Shown here: one piece after another, positions 24,833 through 36,420 of the stretch
Layout of the letters: the number at the start of each line of letters is the position of its first letter
How positions within the stretch are numbered: position 1 is the first letter of the stretch
Assembly (NCBI GenBank): GCA_020091685.1
Contig: CM034599.1
Location: 39,387,945-39,451,944, forward strand
From: Lutjanus erythropterus
Lineage: Eukaryota; Chordata; Actinopteri; Lutjaniformes; Lutjanidae
DNA: 64,000 nt
Direction of reading: 5' to 3'
Notes under the pieces: generated by a model
Databases searched by the model: none
Told to the model about the DNA's origin: nothing
What the model saw: only the letters and a program-made list of their open reading frames with translations
Program-made: the position numbers and the translations under genes

Positions 24833-26020
24833 CTGAGTTGCAAAAATTAGATGGTTATATGATGATTATACCCTCTAACCATGAGTCATGGTGGGCATGC
24901 GAGCATGCTGATATTAGCATTTAGCTCATAGCACTGCTGTATTAGCAGCTCAGCTCACAGAGCAGCACGGCTGGAGACCTTTTGACTGATTTAGGTAAAG
25001 AACCAATGGAATTAAAGTAAAATTAAAGGAACAGTTTTCAGTAGAATCACGTGCTTTTGGTTGGTTGTTTGTCAAAACATTTTGGCTGGGTGGGGTTCTG
25101 CTGAGGGAATTTGGACCCATTAACTCAGTATTTCCTCAGTAAGGACTGGTTACAGCCCCACAAATATGGCCTGGATAAGTTTATGTGTCACATTTAAACA
25201 CATTCCACCAATAAGAGTGACAGACAGTGTGTGTTGCCCTCAGGACTTTGTAGATCCTCGCTTTGATCTCAGTCAGTTTGGTTCCTCCTCAGTCTGTTGC
25301 CTTTGTGCAGCCACAGATCAATTATTCATTGATCTCTGTCTTTGGGTGGATGGGGTGTGCTGCATTGAGTGGTTTGTGGTGACAGCTTGAGCAGGTCAGC
25401 TGGAGCTTAATGCACGAAAAACCTTTCAGTGGACTGGGAGGAGATTCTGCTGGTTAATGCTTTTTTTATGAGAACATCACCTCATGATGAAGCACTTCCC
25501 ACACTGCGCTGCTTACAGTACAGTACACCACCACTGCACGCAGCAGTGTGTGTCTGTGACGCCCCGGTGAACCGGTGCTGCTTGCCATGACTCAGCATCT
25601 CTCAGGATACTGCAGCATTCAGCACTCAGCCTCCAGCAGCAGATCAATATTACCAAGAGGAACAGATGCTGCTGGGATGGACACGCCCGCTTCAGTCCTG
25701 CTCGGAGGTTACACCACTATAACAAGATCACTGATGTAATTTGATCATAAAATGTGTCCACTTAGAAAAATCATAACATACAGACACTGTCTCTGTCCAG
25801 CAAAGAGGAAATCTGGTAGAAATCATAGGAATGAACTGATTGTAAGGATACTGTATTTTGACATAAAAAAGGATATAATATTTCATATTTTCACTGGGAC
25901 AGTTTCTTAAAACCAAATAGTTTCAAAGGACGCTGTTGATAATGTGTGCTTTAGATTTAGATTGTTTTGTAATTTGGGTGATCCAACATTTTTTTTTTTT
26001 TTTTTAAATGGTGGATCTCC
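24833..26020. other. Intergenic DNA
   Basis: No gene is supported. 25385-25720 is a non-repetitive stretch with a MARE/AP-1-like site 'atgactcagca' near 25588. A poly-T run lies at 25989-26005. Confidence 0.4.
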
Positions 26021-26645
26021 ATTAAAGGTGTAGTTCAGAGTATTTGAAGTGTGGTTGTATGAAGTACTTATTCATAGCCAGTGTATTACCTACAGTAGAT
26101 TGCAGTTGGCACAATCTCAGTTTGGAGAAGCAGCAGGAGTACTGGTGTAGGAAGCTAAGCAATGTGCTGCTGTGAACAGGGTCAGCAGCAAAATGTATTT
26201 GAAACACCTAAAAAAAAATCAATATCAGTTAAAGTATACGCTAGATTTAGAATATATTCACTGCTTTACCATAATGTCAGACAGACTTTGCTGACAGGAA
26301 ACCACCGTTACATGAGCCAAATATTACTCTCTCCAAACTAACCAAACTCTGTAGGCAAAATCAGTCATTTTACCTCACAGAACACAGGTGTTGCTGGTCT
26401 ACTGCGGCCTCAGTCTGTTAGTTTGTATTTGTTTCAGTGTACGCCCATTCGACAGTCTTTTCCAACGGGAAACCACCATAATAGAAGCCAAATAAAGCTC
26501 TCTCCAAACCAACCAGACTCCATTTTACCTCACAGAACACAGCAGTTGTTGCTACCACAGCATTGATTGGTTGGTTAGTTTGTATTATTGTGTGACTTTG
26601 GTGAGTCTGAACAAACCTTTTACAACACAATAACACACTTGTAAT
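26021..26645. mobile_element. MITE family D, copy 2, with internal duplication
   Basis: The left end is 'taaaggtgtagttcagagta'. The interior shares 'ttggagaagcagcaggagtactgg', 'gggtcagcagcaaaatgtatt' and 'ttttacctcacagaacacag' with the other D copies. The segment from 'gacagactttgctgacagg' through the 'cctcacagaacacag' block (about 26280-26400) is repeated in direct orientation at about 26448-26560, a local duplication. The right terminus is lost. Confidence 0.75.
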
Positions 26646-27237
26646 ATTAACTGAATAAAAGACTATGCCAAATTATTCTAATATAGAGGGTATATTTCAG
26701 TTTTATAACTTGTAGGGTATCCTTGACTGAGAAGAATCGAAGGGCCTCTGCTCTAGAACTATAAAGAAAACATGTTTTAGTCATTGTTTGAAATATTAAG
26801 AGAAAAGAGTCAAAATATATACATTTTTGAAGATGTGAATGCATCCCCTGATGATGACATAGAGGAGTATAGGCCTATGTGCTGAGGTTGACCCAGCCCT
26901 ATTTAACCACTGATAACAGGGCATAAATGTATACAATACATAACAATAAATCAACCAGTAACAGAATGAGCAAAGTATTTATTTTATCAAAATATCATTA
27001 TCAATGACACAAATGAATTTATTTGGTGACAAATATAACACCAGAGTGCAGTCATTACATAACCGAAAGTGCATCATGATTTATATAATAATTATGGGGG
27101 ACAGAAAATCACAGACAGGCGATGCTTTTTGAGGACAATAATGCACCAGCCCCGGAACGGTCCTCCAGTGTGATAAAGATATTGTGGGGGGGCGGGTTAT
27201 CGGGGTGGACAGGTGTCAGACATGAACAGCTGGTCTC

Positions 27238-27429
27238 ATGTACAGTATGTCTGCACAGAGAAGCACTGATTCACTCTCATATCAGGTTACTGACTCCCTG
27301 CAGCAGCAGATCAGCCGCTCTCACGTTCTGCTGCAAACCACAGCGCTGTCAGGCCAGAGACACACATTAGACCTGATCAAAGTGTGTCAGGACAAACTGT
27401 GTTTGTTTGACATGCAGGTTACACCCTGA
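27238..27429 (+). CDS. Unrecognised small ORF or exon, Gln/Ser/Leu-rich
   Basis: The 63-codon frame starts ATG TAC AGT ATG and reads ...STDSLSYQVTDSLQQQISRS... with regularly spaced hydrophobics suggestive of a helix. It ends QVTP-stop. A GT after 'gacatgcag' (27419) could be a donor, and 'tctcatgtacag' ending at 27245 an acceptor, so it may be an internal exon. The surrounding sequence does not match the repeats. I recognise no protein family, and no companion exons were found. Confidence 0.25.
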   Translation: MYSMSAQRSTDSLSYQVTDSLQQQISRSHVLLQTTALSGQRHTLDLIKVCQDKLCLFDMQVTP

Positions 27430-27970
27430 GCTGCCTTTGTGGACCACAAGAAAATAGGCAACAATGGCTCAAATGGGAAAGAAGCAGGATGAATAGACTT
27501 TTGACAGAGATGTATAGCTGAAGCTTTATAGTCTATTGATATTTGGATTTAGGACACTGATAGCTGGTTTAAGAAACAGTACTCAGATAAAATAACCTAT
27601 TTAAACACCTCATTATAACCAGTGCTGCCCCACAAAGCAAACTGATCATCACATAGAGGAAACTAACCTGACAGCTAAAAAGCAAGACATCAAAGCTAGC
27701 TGGAGAGCTAGCATTCTGCAAAAGCCAAAGCTAAATGCATTGATTTTTCCATAGCACTATTTGCAAGTGAGAAATATCTATTCTGAGGAACACTGTACAA
27801 TATTACTGTCACTATCAATATTACTTGTCATTATTATTTTGTACAATTATGTTGCATATCATGTGCTATCTTTATATTCATTATCTGGTGCAATATGACT
27901 TGCAGTATCACTGCCAAAATTACTTTCAATGTAATTGCTATTGCTACTTTTTCTATTTGGCCTACTTTTG

Positions 27971-28485
27971 TACAGGGATATTTCACCCAAAAATGAAAAT
28001 TCACCTATTATCTACTATGGTGGCCAGTTTTCCAAAACAACTGGAAAAAACTCCATACTGCTTTTCTGGCGTAATCCAAGTCTCCTACAGCCCTTCTGTT
28101 TGCACACCGTCACACCACACACCCAGTTCAGATGGTGTGCACATAAACGAAGCTCTAAGCTAAGGATCTACAGTGGAGATTCAGGCTAAAAACATGGTGT
28201 AAAATACATTTTTTTAGTCAACTTGGCATATTGGGGCTTCAGGAGACTTTTGAATTACACCAGACAAGCAGTATGGAGGCATTTTATGTTTTTATTTTGT
28301 TTTTGTTTTTTTTCCATTTGAAAACTGGTCACCATTCACTTCCATTGTTTGGGAGATTCTGCAATGCTGTTTTCTTGTGAAGCTCCAGCAGTGTTTTGTG
28401 GACTAACTCAACTCAACCTTCAATCAGCATGAGGGTGAGTAGATAATGACTGAATTTTAATTTTTTGGGTGAACTGTCCCTTTAA
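27971..28485. mobile_element. MITE family B (complete)
   Basis: The left end 'acagggatatttcacccaaa' pairs with the right end 'tttgggtgaactgtcccttta'. Just inside, 'aatgaaaattcacctattatctac' pairs with 'agtagataatgactgaattttaatt'. The interior contains 'ccaaaacaactggaaaaaac' and 'aaaactggtcaccattcacttcc', unlike family A, yet the outermost 17 or so bases are the same type. Confidence 0.8.
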
Positions 28486-28794
28486 CTTATCTTCTATTGT
28501 TTTTCTATTACCCCAATCTATTACACCATTTCTTTGCATTTACTCCTTATACACTTTATATTTATATTTCACTTATTTGAAACTCTATTGTTGTTATTAT
28601 GTTAGCATAATGTTGGAGCAACCTGGCACAAGAAATTCCTTCAGGATTAACAAAGTTCTGTCTTATCTTGTCTTATTAATGATGAAGAAAAAGCAGGGAG
28701 AAACATGATGTTGGTAATGTGAAAAGAATGAAAAATCAGGAGCTTTTCAATGTTAAGGACAATAAGAAGATGAAAATAAAGCAATGACCATCCA
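28486..28794. other. Intergenic DNA
   Basis: AT-rich sequence with no supported feature. Confidence 0.4.
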
Positions 28795-29415
28795 ACTTAC
28801 TGATAGATCCAAAAATATCATTTATTATTTCATGGATACACCAACGTGTTTTGAGTCACTGAATCTTCAGCATAGAGCAACAATAAGAAGCAGGTGTTGA
28901 AAATTGTAAAAAATAATCAGGTGGTCATGTGACCTGGTCATATGGCATGTAATTCACGCCACTTGGGCAAAAATTAGAACAACAGAACATGAAAACTTGA
29001 ACTGTAACAATAAAACTGAAATTAAGAAGGAAAATAAAATGAAAAATGAGAACAGACATGCCATCACACCAGACAAATCAGACAAATGGTAATATATTAC
29101 TCAAATATTATATATATTATATTGTGTTTGCCCTCATTTTTCAGTCTAATCTTGTGTAAAATCTCTTCAGTTTGCGTTTTTATTTTATTTTCCTTTTAGT
29201 TGTTATAGTATAAGTCCTCATGTTCTGTTGATGTACTTTGTATGTTTTTTCCATGTGGCATAAATTACATGCTGTATGAACAGGTCACATGACCACCTGA
29301 TTATTGTTTAAAATTTCAACACCTGTTTCTTACTGTAGCTCCATGCCCTGATGAAGATTCAGTGAGCTGAAACGTAATGGTGTATCCATTAATATTATTT
29401 ATATTTATCATCAGA
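28795..29415. repeat. Palindromic foldback element, about 620 bp
   Basis: Arms of about 165 bp at each end pair: 'atggatacaccaacgtgttttgagtcactgaatcttcagc' (28833-28872) with 'gatgaagattcagtgagctgaaacgtaatggtgtatccat' (29350-29389), and 'aatcaggtggtcatgtgacctg' (28914-28935) with 'caggtcacatgaccacctgatt' (29281-29302). The pairing continues inward more weakly ('acagaacatgaa' with 'ctcatgttctgt'). No open frame of note, so it is a MITE or foldback element. Confidence 0.85.
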
Positions 29416-30483
29416 TCATTTCCAGACTGCTATATGCACTGTTTTTTTTTATGTATTTTCATCTTTGTAATTCATATTTATTCCACACAGTGAGGCAGAG
29501 TTGTAGATTTTAGGGATGACACAGGGAACTCTTCCTCCTCAATATTTAGACCTGGCACAGGAGGACTTTAACTTGGATGAACCCTGTTAGAACATGACTC
29601 ATCAATGCAACAATTTCTCTAAGTAGGTGGTGGCAGTTTGCAAAAGCAAAGGCTGCAATCTGCAATAACACTATTATCTTCTTTCCTGTAATGATATCTT
29701 AGCCTTATTCTGACCGTTGATCCAAACAGGCTGTGTAAAGTGTCAGTTTCAGTTTTCCTTTCAGCACAGATTTTAGCTCATGGCTCACAGTGCTGGGCAT
29801 TTTCACACTGTTAAAAGAAAAGTGAACTACATTCAAAAGCACAAGAATATAATCGTTTGCTCAGTGTGGGACCTGTGAGAGTAATGCTTCATGTTGAAAA
29901 TGTGATCCAATCCAATAACATATTTCACCAATGTTTTAATTGGTTTTGAGCAAAATATGTTTATTTATGTTTTCACTCAGATTCAGTAACATATTTGAGA
30001 CGTACATGATTTCTAAAAATCATCCCAAAACCGAGACTGACTGAGTGGAATATGTTTTGAATGTGCAGGTTTTAAGCATGAACAGAATTGTTTTTCAGAA
30101 ACACATATGAGCTATTATAGGGATGTTTTTTTAAATGAATCCATTCATCGTTGATGAGAATAGGTGCCACATGCACATTTAAAGAGGTTACTGTCCCAAA
30201 CAAAAGACAAAAAAGAGGATAGAAGAGTCAATCATGTCAACATGTGTGCTGACACAGCAGGGATAACATTAAAGTTCATCTACAGGAGAATAAATATTTG
30301 AAAGCACTACACAGAGCCTGAGAGATTTACTGCATTTTATTCCACTAGATTCAAACTTGAATTCTGTTTTCTTTTACATAAATAAAGACATTTCCACCAT
30401 AAATTGGTGCAGAAAATGTGCAAATTGGTGGACAGAGATTCACCAGAATGCAGGACATGGATTCCACACAGATCCCCTGGGTG
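29416..30483. other. Intergenic DNA, no feature seen
   Basis: AT-rich, with no exon-like coding sequence and no match to the other repeats that I can identify. Confidence 0.4.
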
Positions 30484-30837
30484 TAAAGGGATAGTTCACC
30501 CCAAAATCAAAAATACACATTTTCACCCTAGTCTGTGGTGCTTTTATCCATCTAGATAGTTTTGGTGTGAGCTGCAGAGTTTTGGAGATATCAGCTGTAG
30601 AGATGACTGCCTTCTCTCCAATATAATGGGACTAAATGGCACTTGGCTTGTGTTATCAGTTTTTCAAATGTATTTTTTGATGCTTTGAGCACCACAAGCT
30701 GAGTGCCATTTAGTTCCATTATATTAGAGAGAAGGAAACATCTCTACATCTCTGCAACTCATGCCAAAACTATGGCTAAATAGCACTAAAGGCCAGGAAA
30801 AAAATAATTTTGATTTTGGGGTGAACTATCCCTTTAA
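30484..30837. mobile_element. MITE family A, copy 5 (short, complete ends)
   Basis: Left terminus 'taaagggatagttcaccccaaaatc'; right terminus 'gattttggggtgaactatcccttta', a near-perfect inverted pair of about 25 bp, the best-preserved ends of the family in this window. The central third present in copies 1 and 3 is deleted here. Confidence 0.9.
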
Positions 30838-33334
30838 ACCAAATCCAAATCACATCTTAATATATTAAATTATGGATTTGTTTATCATATTGATTTCAAT
30901 ATAAACATTAATAGTTTACTAACAGACAGACACAAGGACTAGAATCAGTAGGATTTGTCCGAGCTATTCATAAATGCACCAGAAAGATTGTTGATTGTTG
31001 AGTCTCACTCCCAGGATGTCAAATATTAATGTTTTGGGTCGGTAAACCATCCCAAACACCGACAAATATCCCCTGATGCTTGGTTTGAACTTCAGCAGGT
31101 CGTCCTGACCATGCTTACATGCCTAAATGCATTGAGTTGCTGCTATGTGATTGGTTGATTAGGTATTTGCGTTAACGAGGAGTTGAACAGGTGTATCAAA
31201 TGAAGCGGCTGATGAGTGTATATCATTTTATTTTCTTATATTAATAAGAAAATAGTCTCACAATTACAACTGGAAATAGATAAATATGATAAACAAGTAG
31301 TTAAAGAAACTGCATTACAGAGGTGGAGCAAAATAGCTGATCATATTTCTGTAAGCAGGCTATGGCTACATTAGTCAGATAAATACATATTTTAAGAGTA
31401 CAGCTTTTGAATAATACAGAAGAAGAGATATGTCTCTCCACTGATTTTTCCCCCGTCATCTACTGCGAGGTCTGTACCTTTAAGAGTGCTGTGTGTTTGG
31501 CTGCTCTCCAGAGACTTGAGTCAGGAAGTCCATTTGATGTTAATACACTGAGACAGTCAGCAGCGGGGTATGCGCAGCCACAGCCCCTCAGTGGACTGAG
31601 CCTGATGGTCAGTGTGATGCAGCAGGGGAAGTCCACCATGCATCCGCCCACACTGCTAACACACATATCATGTTACACAAACACAACAGTGTTATAATGT
31701 TGGGGCAGTGCTGCAGGCCCAGCTGGCTGCACTGTGGGGAGGAGGGTCTGATTCTACTGTAGGCCTACATCTACTGTCATAGCTCCATCTCTGGGGTGGG
31801 ATTGTGTCAAATGGGTGTATTTACATCATCTGTGTCAGTAGATAGCTTAAATTTTACATTTAGACATCATTTTTATCAGCAAAGTGTTATGATGGAGAAG
31901 ACTGCATTGCAGAGTTCCTGGCAGCAGGAAGCTGAAAAATCACTTCCATCATGTTAAGATACCAGCAAAGGAGAGGGAACAGGAAACAGCAGGGCTTATG
32001 GGAAATGTGGTTTTAATTAGAGACAGGAAATTCAGGCAGGAAATGTCTTCACAGTCTGTCCCTGTGATTCAGTTAGAGTGACGAAGCTTTAATCTTAACT
32101 TTGACAGTCTCATAACTAGGGCAGCTTTTTATCACCTGACAAACATATCACGTATGAGACATTTCATGTTATGAAAAAGCAGCTGGTGTTCATTTGTCTG
32201 GATCAAACAGTCTGATTCACTGGGATCTGTCACATCTGTCTACATTAAAAGCAAAATCATGCACTCAAACAAACACAAATATGCAGCAACTATGATGATT
32301 ATAAGCCTTATCATCATCATTTTTTTATATTGAAAACGAGAGGTATGCTGTCAAAAGAAAGGCCCAGGGGGCCACAACAAAAATATTAAAACCAAACTTT
32401 TCATGGATAGGGAAGCCTAACAAGGTAACCAAGAGATAAGAAACAAATTGGATGATAAATGATTGTTTTTAGGGTATTTTATGGCTGATTCAAGACACGG
32501 GTCAAAACCTCCCCATTAGCATAAGAGATAGTAATGGAAAGTTGACACAAGAGGTAGGTTAAAAAAAAAAAGAAAAACAGTCTCCCCAGCTCTCCTGAAG
32601 AAATGAATTCAGTATGAATGGGGCTTAAATCGATTGTAGACATGACCTTTCACTTTATTTGTGTACACATATTTCTCTTTATGAAATGTGGACTTTAAAC
32701 TCGCCTTCATGTCCAACTGTTAACCAGTGAAACTTCAGAATGTGATCCTGCATGTCGTAACGCAGCAATTCTTACTGTAGGAAACCGTATCAAAGTATGA
32801 TTTAATGTTTGTGAGGAAAATCTGTGAGTCTTTACATCACAGAATGTGTGTGTGAAGGTTTCCTGTAGCAGCCTGAGTGTTTGATTTCAAATTTATCAAC
32901 TGTAGTTTTGCTTTTCACACGTGATGTTACAATGGGACGGCTAAAGCGATTGTTTATTTTTTGAAGAAGCTGACGATTATATGTGAAATAAATATCAGCA
33001 AGACAAAAAGATGATTGAATGAATGATTGAACGCTTTATTTATTCTGGAGAAACTGAATTCACCTTTCAGGACCTGGACTTTTGGGGTCTGCCAGCTTCC
33101 TTTGATATTCTCCAAGTCTGTCATTTATACCTTTATCTGTTATCTACACCTGTCCAGTTCTACTGTGTGCAGATAAAGGTCTCGAGACAATTGTGGAAAA
33201 GTAGTTCCACAATTACAAAGTAACAATGAGTAACTTACAAAGTAAGTGAGTAACAACAAACATTAAATATTCAATATTAATACCAACACTCTAATACCAT
33301 TTTTTGGTGAGAATTTATTCTTTAAGGATGAAAT
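30838..33334. other. Gene-poor interval
   Basis: 31407-31697 has a 96-codon frame without recognisable protein or splice context. The rest is AT-rich and featureless apart from short simple repeats. Confidence 0.4.
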
Positions 33335-33575
33335 ATGTCTAATTTAAGAAAATGTTTTGGTTTGCTTGGTCCATCACCTTTACCCTCAGCTTCTTTAGCA
33401 AGGCAGTGGTCGTCTTGGAGGTGTGTTTGGGGTCATTATCACGTTGGAATACTGCCCTGCGGCCCGGTTTCTGAAGGGAGGGGATCATGCTCTGCTTCAG
33501 TATGTCACAGTACATGCTGGCATTAAATATTTGCAGAAATGTGAGGTGTGTACTCACTTTTGTGAGATACTGTAT
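33335..33575 (-). pseudogene. Tc1-type transposase 3' fragment with terminal repeat end
   Basis: The minus-strand frame 33339-33557 contains FQRDNDPKHTSKTT, the region around the second catalytic Asp of Tc1/mariner DDE transposases, followed by LLKKLRVKVMD. Upstream on the same strand are residues YCDILKQSMIPSLQK of the same domain. The N-terminal DNA-binding half and the first catalytic Asp are missing and the frame runs out into unrelated sequence. At 33538-33575 'atgtgaggtgtgtactcacttttgtgagatactgt' resembles Tc1 internal or terminal sequence. It is a dead remnant. Confidence 0.85.
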
Positions 33576-34320
33576 ATCACATCATCACTTTTTTTTCAGT
33601 GAACATGAAACTTGTGATGCAAAACTCATTATTTCCACTAATCATATCACATCTTGCAAATTCAATCAAAATAATTGTATTTGGACTTTTTTGCCACATC
33701 ATGCAGCTCTTGTAGGCGACTGAAACACTTGTGATGTCACATGGTACAGCTGATGTAAAAACAGTCAAATGTTATTTTATCATAAATGCATGAAATTCCT
33801 ACTAAACTAACTTCATTAGAGATTGTTGACGAAAAACAAAACAAAACACTTTTTTGTGTTTGAAATAAAAATGCAAGAATTCATCATATTTCCTGTCATT
33901 ACTGTCAGGTGGTACAACTGATCACAGTCAGGTTGTGAGACCAGGTCAAATATTTCATATAGAACTTAAACCAATACATAACAGGTTAAAGTGAACAAAT
34001 TATTGATAACTATGATGTTAATAGTTATTGTACATTCATTTACATGTTTGTATAATTATTTGGGGTATTTAAATATAAAATTGGATGCTAAAAATTCCAA
34101 ATAGCTGGCCAATAGAATAGACAAATACTTGATGCCTGCAATATATTTTAAAACGGGACAGGAAGTTAGAGATCTCACCATGTAAAATCTATAATATCAT
34201 TAAGAGATTTAGAGAATTCAGAGAAATTGTTGCATATAAGAGGTGACAGTCAATGTCTGTGACCTTTAACCCCTCAGTCAGCACTGCTTTAAAACCTGCA
34301 TGACTGAAAACATTTTTTTT
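33576..34320. other. Intergenic DNA
   Basis: AT-rich; nothing supported. Confidence 0.4.
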
Positions 34321-34324
34321 TCAT

Positions 34325-34425
34325 TTGGAGAACAAGGTTTGAAAATACATTTCATTGCTGACTCTGTTCACAGCAGTACATTGCTTAGCTTTCAGGCTGG
34401 TGACCAACTCTGCTTCTCAGAACGG
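34325..34425. repeat. MITE family D fragment
   Basis: 'attgctgactctgttcacagcagtacattgcttagcttt' matches the right arm of the D copies at 15550 and 48618. Only about 100 bp remains. Confidence 0.6.
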
Positions 34426-34493
34426 TGGACCGTTGTACCGCTGTATTTACACTTATATGTATAATCAGAATGAACAGTAGAAAGTGGACTAAC

Positions 34494-34557
34494 CTGAAGA
34501 CTCCTCCATAGTTTCCCACAGACAGTGTGAAGACCAGAGCAGTCCACCAGGAACCAT
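34494..34557 (-). CDS. Isolated exon-like segment, unassigned
   Basis: On the minus strand a 64-bp segment lies between an acceptor-like 'tttgattgtag' and a donor-like 'ttcag|gttagt'. One frame reads DGSWWTALVFTLSVGNYGGVF, a hydrophobic stretch like part of a membrane helix. All three frames are open, so length alone proves nothing. No neighbouring exons were found and the family is unknown. It adjoins a family D fragment and could be repeat-derived. Confidence 0.18.
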
Positions 34558-34754
34558 CTACAATCAAACACAAAATAAATGAAGCCAGCAGAATTCAGAG
34601 CTAAGCAGCGCAGGAGCTGTGCGCCAAGTGGCTCACAAGTAAAGCAACTGATACAGGAGAGTGACGTATGACAGATTTACATGATGCGTTACAATCATAT
34701 CAGACTTTTTATTGACCCAAAGCTAATGTAGGAGGGAGTAATTGGTTTAATATG

Positions 34755-34915
34755 TTTGTTTTATTGGCGCAGCGGTCCCCACATTAATTACGCACTTTTT
34801 AATGATATGGCATAACTTTAAGAATTTATTACAAATTATTTTGCGGACCCCCAAGCTATGGCTCGCGGACCCCCAGGGGTCCAGGGACCCCAGTTTGAGA
34901 ACCGTTGATCTAGGG
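34755..34915. repeat. Repeat fragment ending 'ggaccccagtttgagaaccg'
   Basis: It begins 'gcgcagcggtccccacatt' and ends 'ccagggaccccagtttgagaaccgttg'. The repeated 'gcggacccccaagctatggctcgcggacccccagg' part and the 'gagaaccg' end are typical of hAT-derived repeats. Classification is tentative. Confidence 0.5.
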
Positions 34916-35594
34916 AACCATGATAAATGTTGCAGCCCATGATGGGAAATTTCTAAAATTGTTTATTATTCTGATACTGACATTACAGCTGATAAACAAA
35001 TAAAGCAATACTGAATTGACAGATTGAGTCAGGGTTTATGAACTCTTAGACAAAATCTTCTATAAAAGCCAAAATATGTTCGTGAAGTTTTAGATAAGAT
35101 ATGAAGATAAAATATAAATGAATCCGAACTGCTCTTTGTTTTTGTTAGATTTGGTTTGGTCAGAGCTGTGGAATATTAAATCATCCATCATTACCCTCAG
35201 GTATATATAAACTATACAGCTTATATGAATGTCTTCATCATCATGTGAACTTCATCATTCTACTTCATCATTACATGAACATCTTCTTCATGAACTGACC
35301 TCAGGTTAGTGAAACTGGCCAGTTGCCTGTATGTTACAGCACAGAGAAATTTGAATACTGAAAGGACCGAAAGCAAGAAAGAATTTAACCTGAAGCAGAT
35401 CAAGGTTTGAATTTCTGAACAGTTGAAATAGACTGCAGACAAAAATGTCAAAATTGGACACAGAAAGACAAAGACAGAGAGAAACAGACAGACAGTCTTT
35501 TTAAACTGTTAATAATTTCAAACCTTGAGCTTCTTTTTCTTTTAGTCCTTCAGTAAGACCTAACAAGAAGCTAGAAAAACAAACTAGAAATAAT

Positions 35595-35855
35595 ATGTTC
35601 TTTATTAGACAGTTTTAAACCCTTATTAGACTTTATAAGAGGACATTCAGGGACACATCACAGACAAACAAACTGTAATGCTGTAATGTGTCCCACATGA
35701 CCCTTTAAGAAGGTCTAAGAATAAGGATCTAACTGCGGGACATAATAGAGTTCAGTTTACAGTACAGTTCATCTGTAATGTGTCCCTAATTACCCTCTAA
35801 TCAAGTCTAATAATAAGGGTTTTATAAAATCAAATTCTGTCTTATAAAGAACTGT
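35595..35855. repeat. Short inverted-repeat element
   Basis: 'ttattagacagttttaaacccttattagact' (35601-35631) pairs with 'agtctaataataagggttttataaaatcaaattctgtct' (35805-35843), and 'cagggacacat' pairs with 'atgtgtccct'. A duplicated 'aatgtgtccc..atgaccct' block lies in the middle. MITE-like. Confidence 0.65.
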
Positions 35856-36161
35856 GTGCAGATAAAAGTCTGTATGGTGCACACATTAATCCTGCCAGGA
35901 CAGGATGAATGCATCCTGAATCCTGTGCAGGTGCTGATGCAGACCTCCACACCACAACACAGAGGAGCTGCCTGTATACTGTGCATTCTCTGTTAGTCCT
36001 CTATTCAGCACGACATTAAAGCAGAAACCTCAAAGAAAATGAATTAATGCTTTGTGTCTGCATTCATCACACCGTTGTCATTGACTTGGAGCTAAATGGA
36101 ACTATAACCACTGGGGGGACACTTCATGTCAGCCATACATAAAGCCGACTGGGGATCAGGC

Positions 36162-36420
36162 AGTGGTGGAATGTAACTATGTACTGTACTTTACTTTTAC
36201 TTGAGTATTTCAATTATATCCAACTTCCACTCCAGGACGCCTCCAAGTTAAATATTGTACTTTACATATGTCTGTCAGCTTTAGTAGCTAGTTACTTTTT
36301 AGATTACAGTTTTCCATACCCTTCCTGTCCAGTGAAAACCACGTATCTCCAGATGTTGACTATTTTTGACAAACTGAAGGATGAAGTATTCTATTCTATT
36401 CCAGAAAATTCTCCTACTTC
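36162..36420. repeat. Dispersed 'ggtggaatgtaactatgtac' repeat
   Basis: The sequence 'gtggtggaatgtaactatgtactgtactttacttttacttgagtattt' is echoed at 38270-38425 (inverted parts), 17525-17660, 45070-45180 and 55345-55490. It is built of tac/act words and has no coding capacity. Confidence 0.65.
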
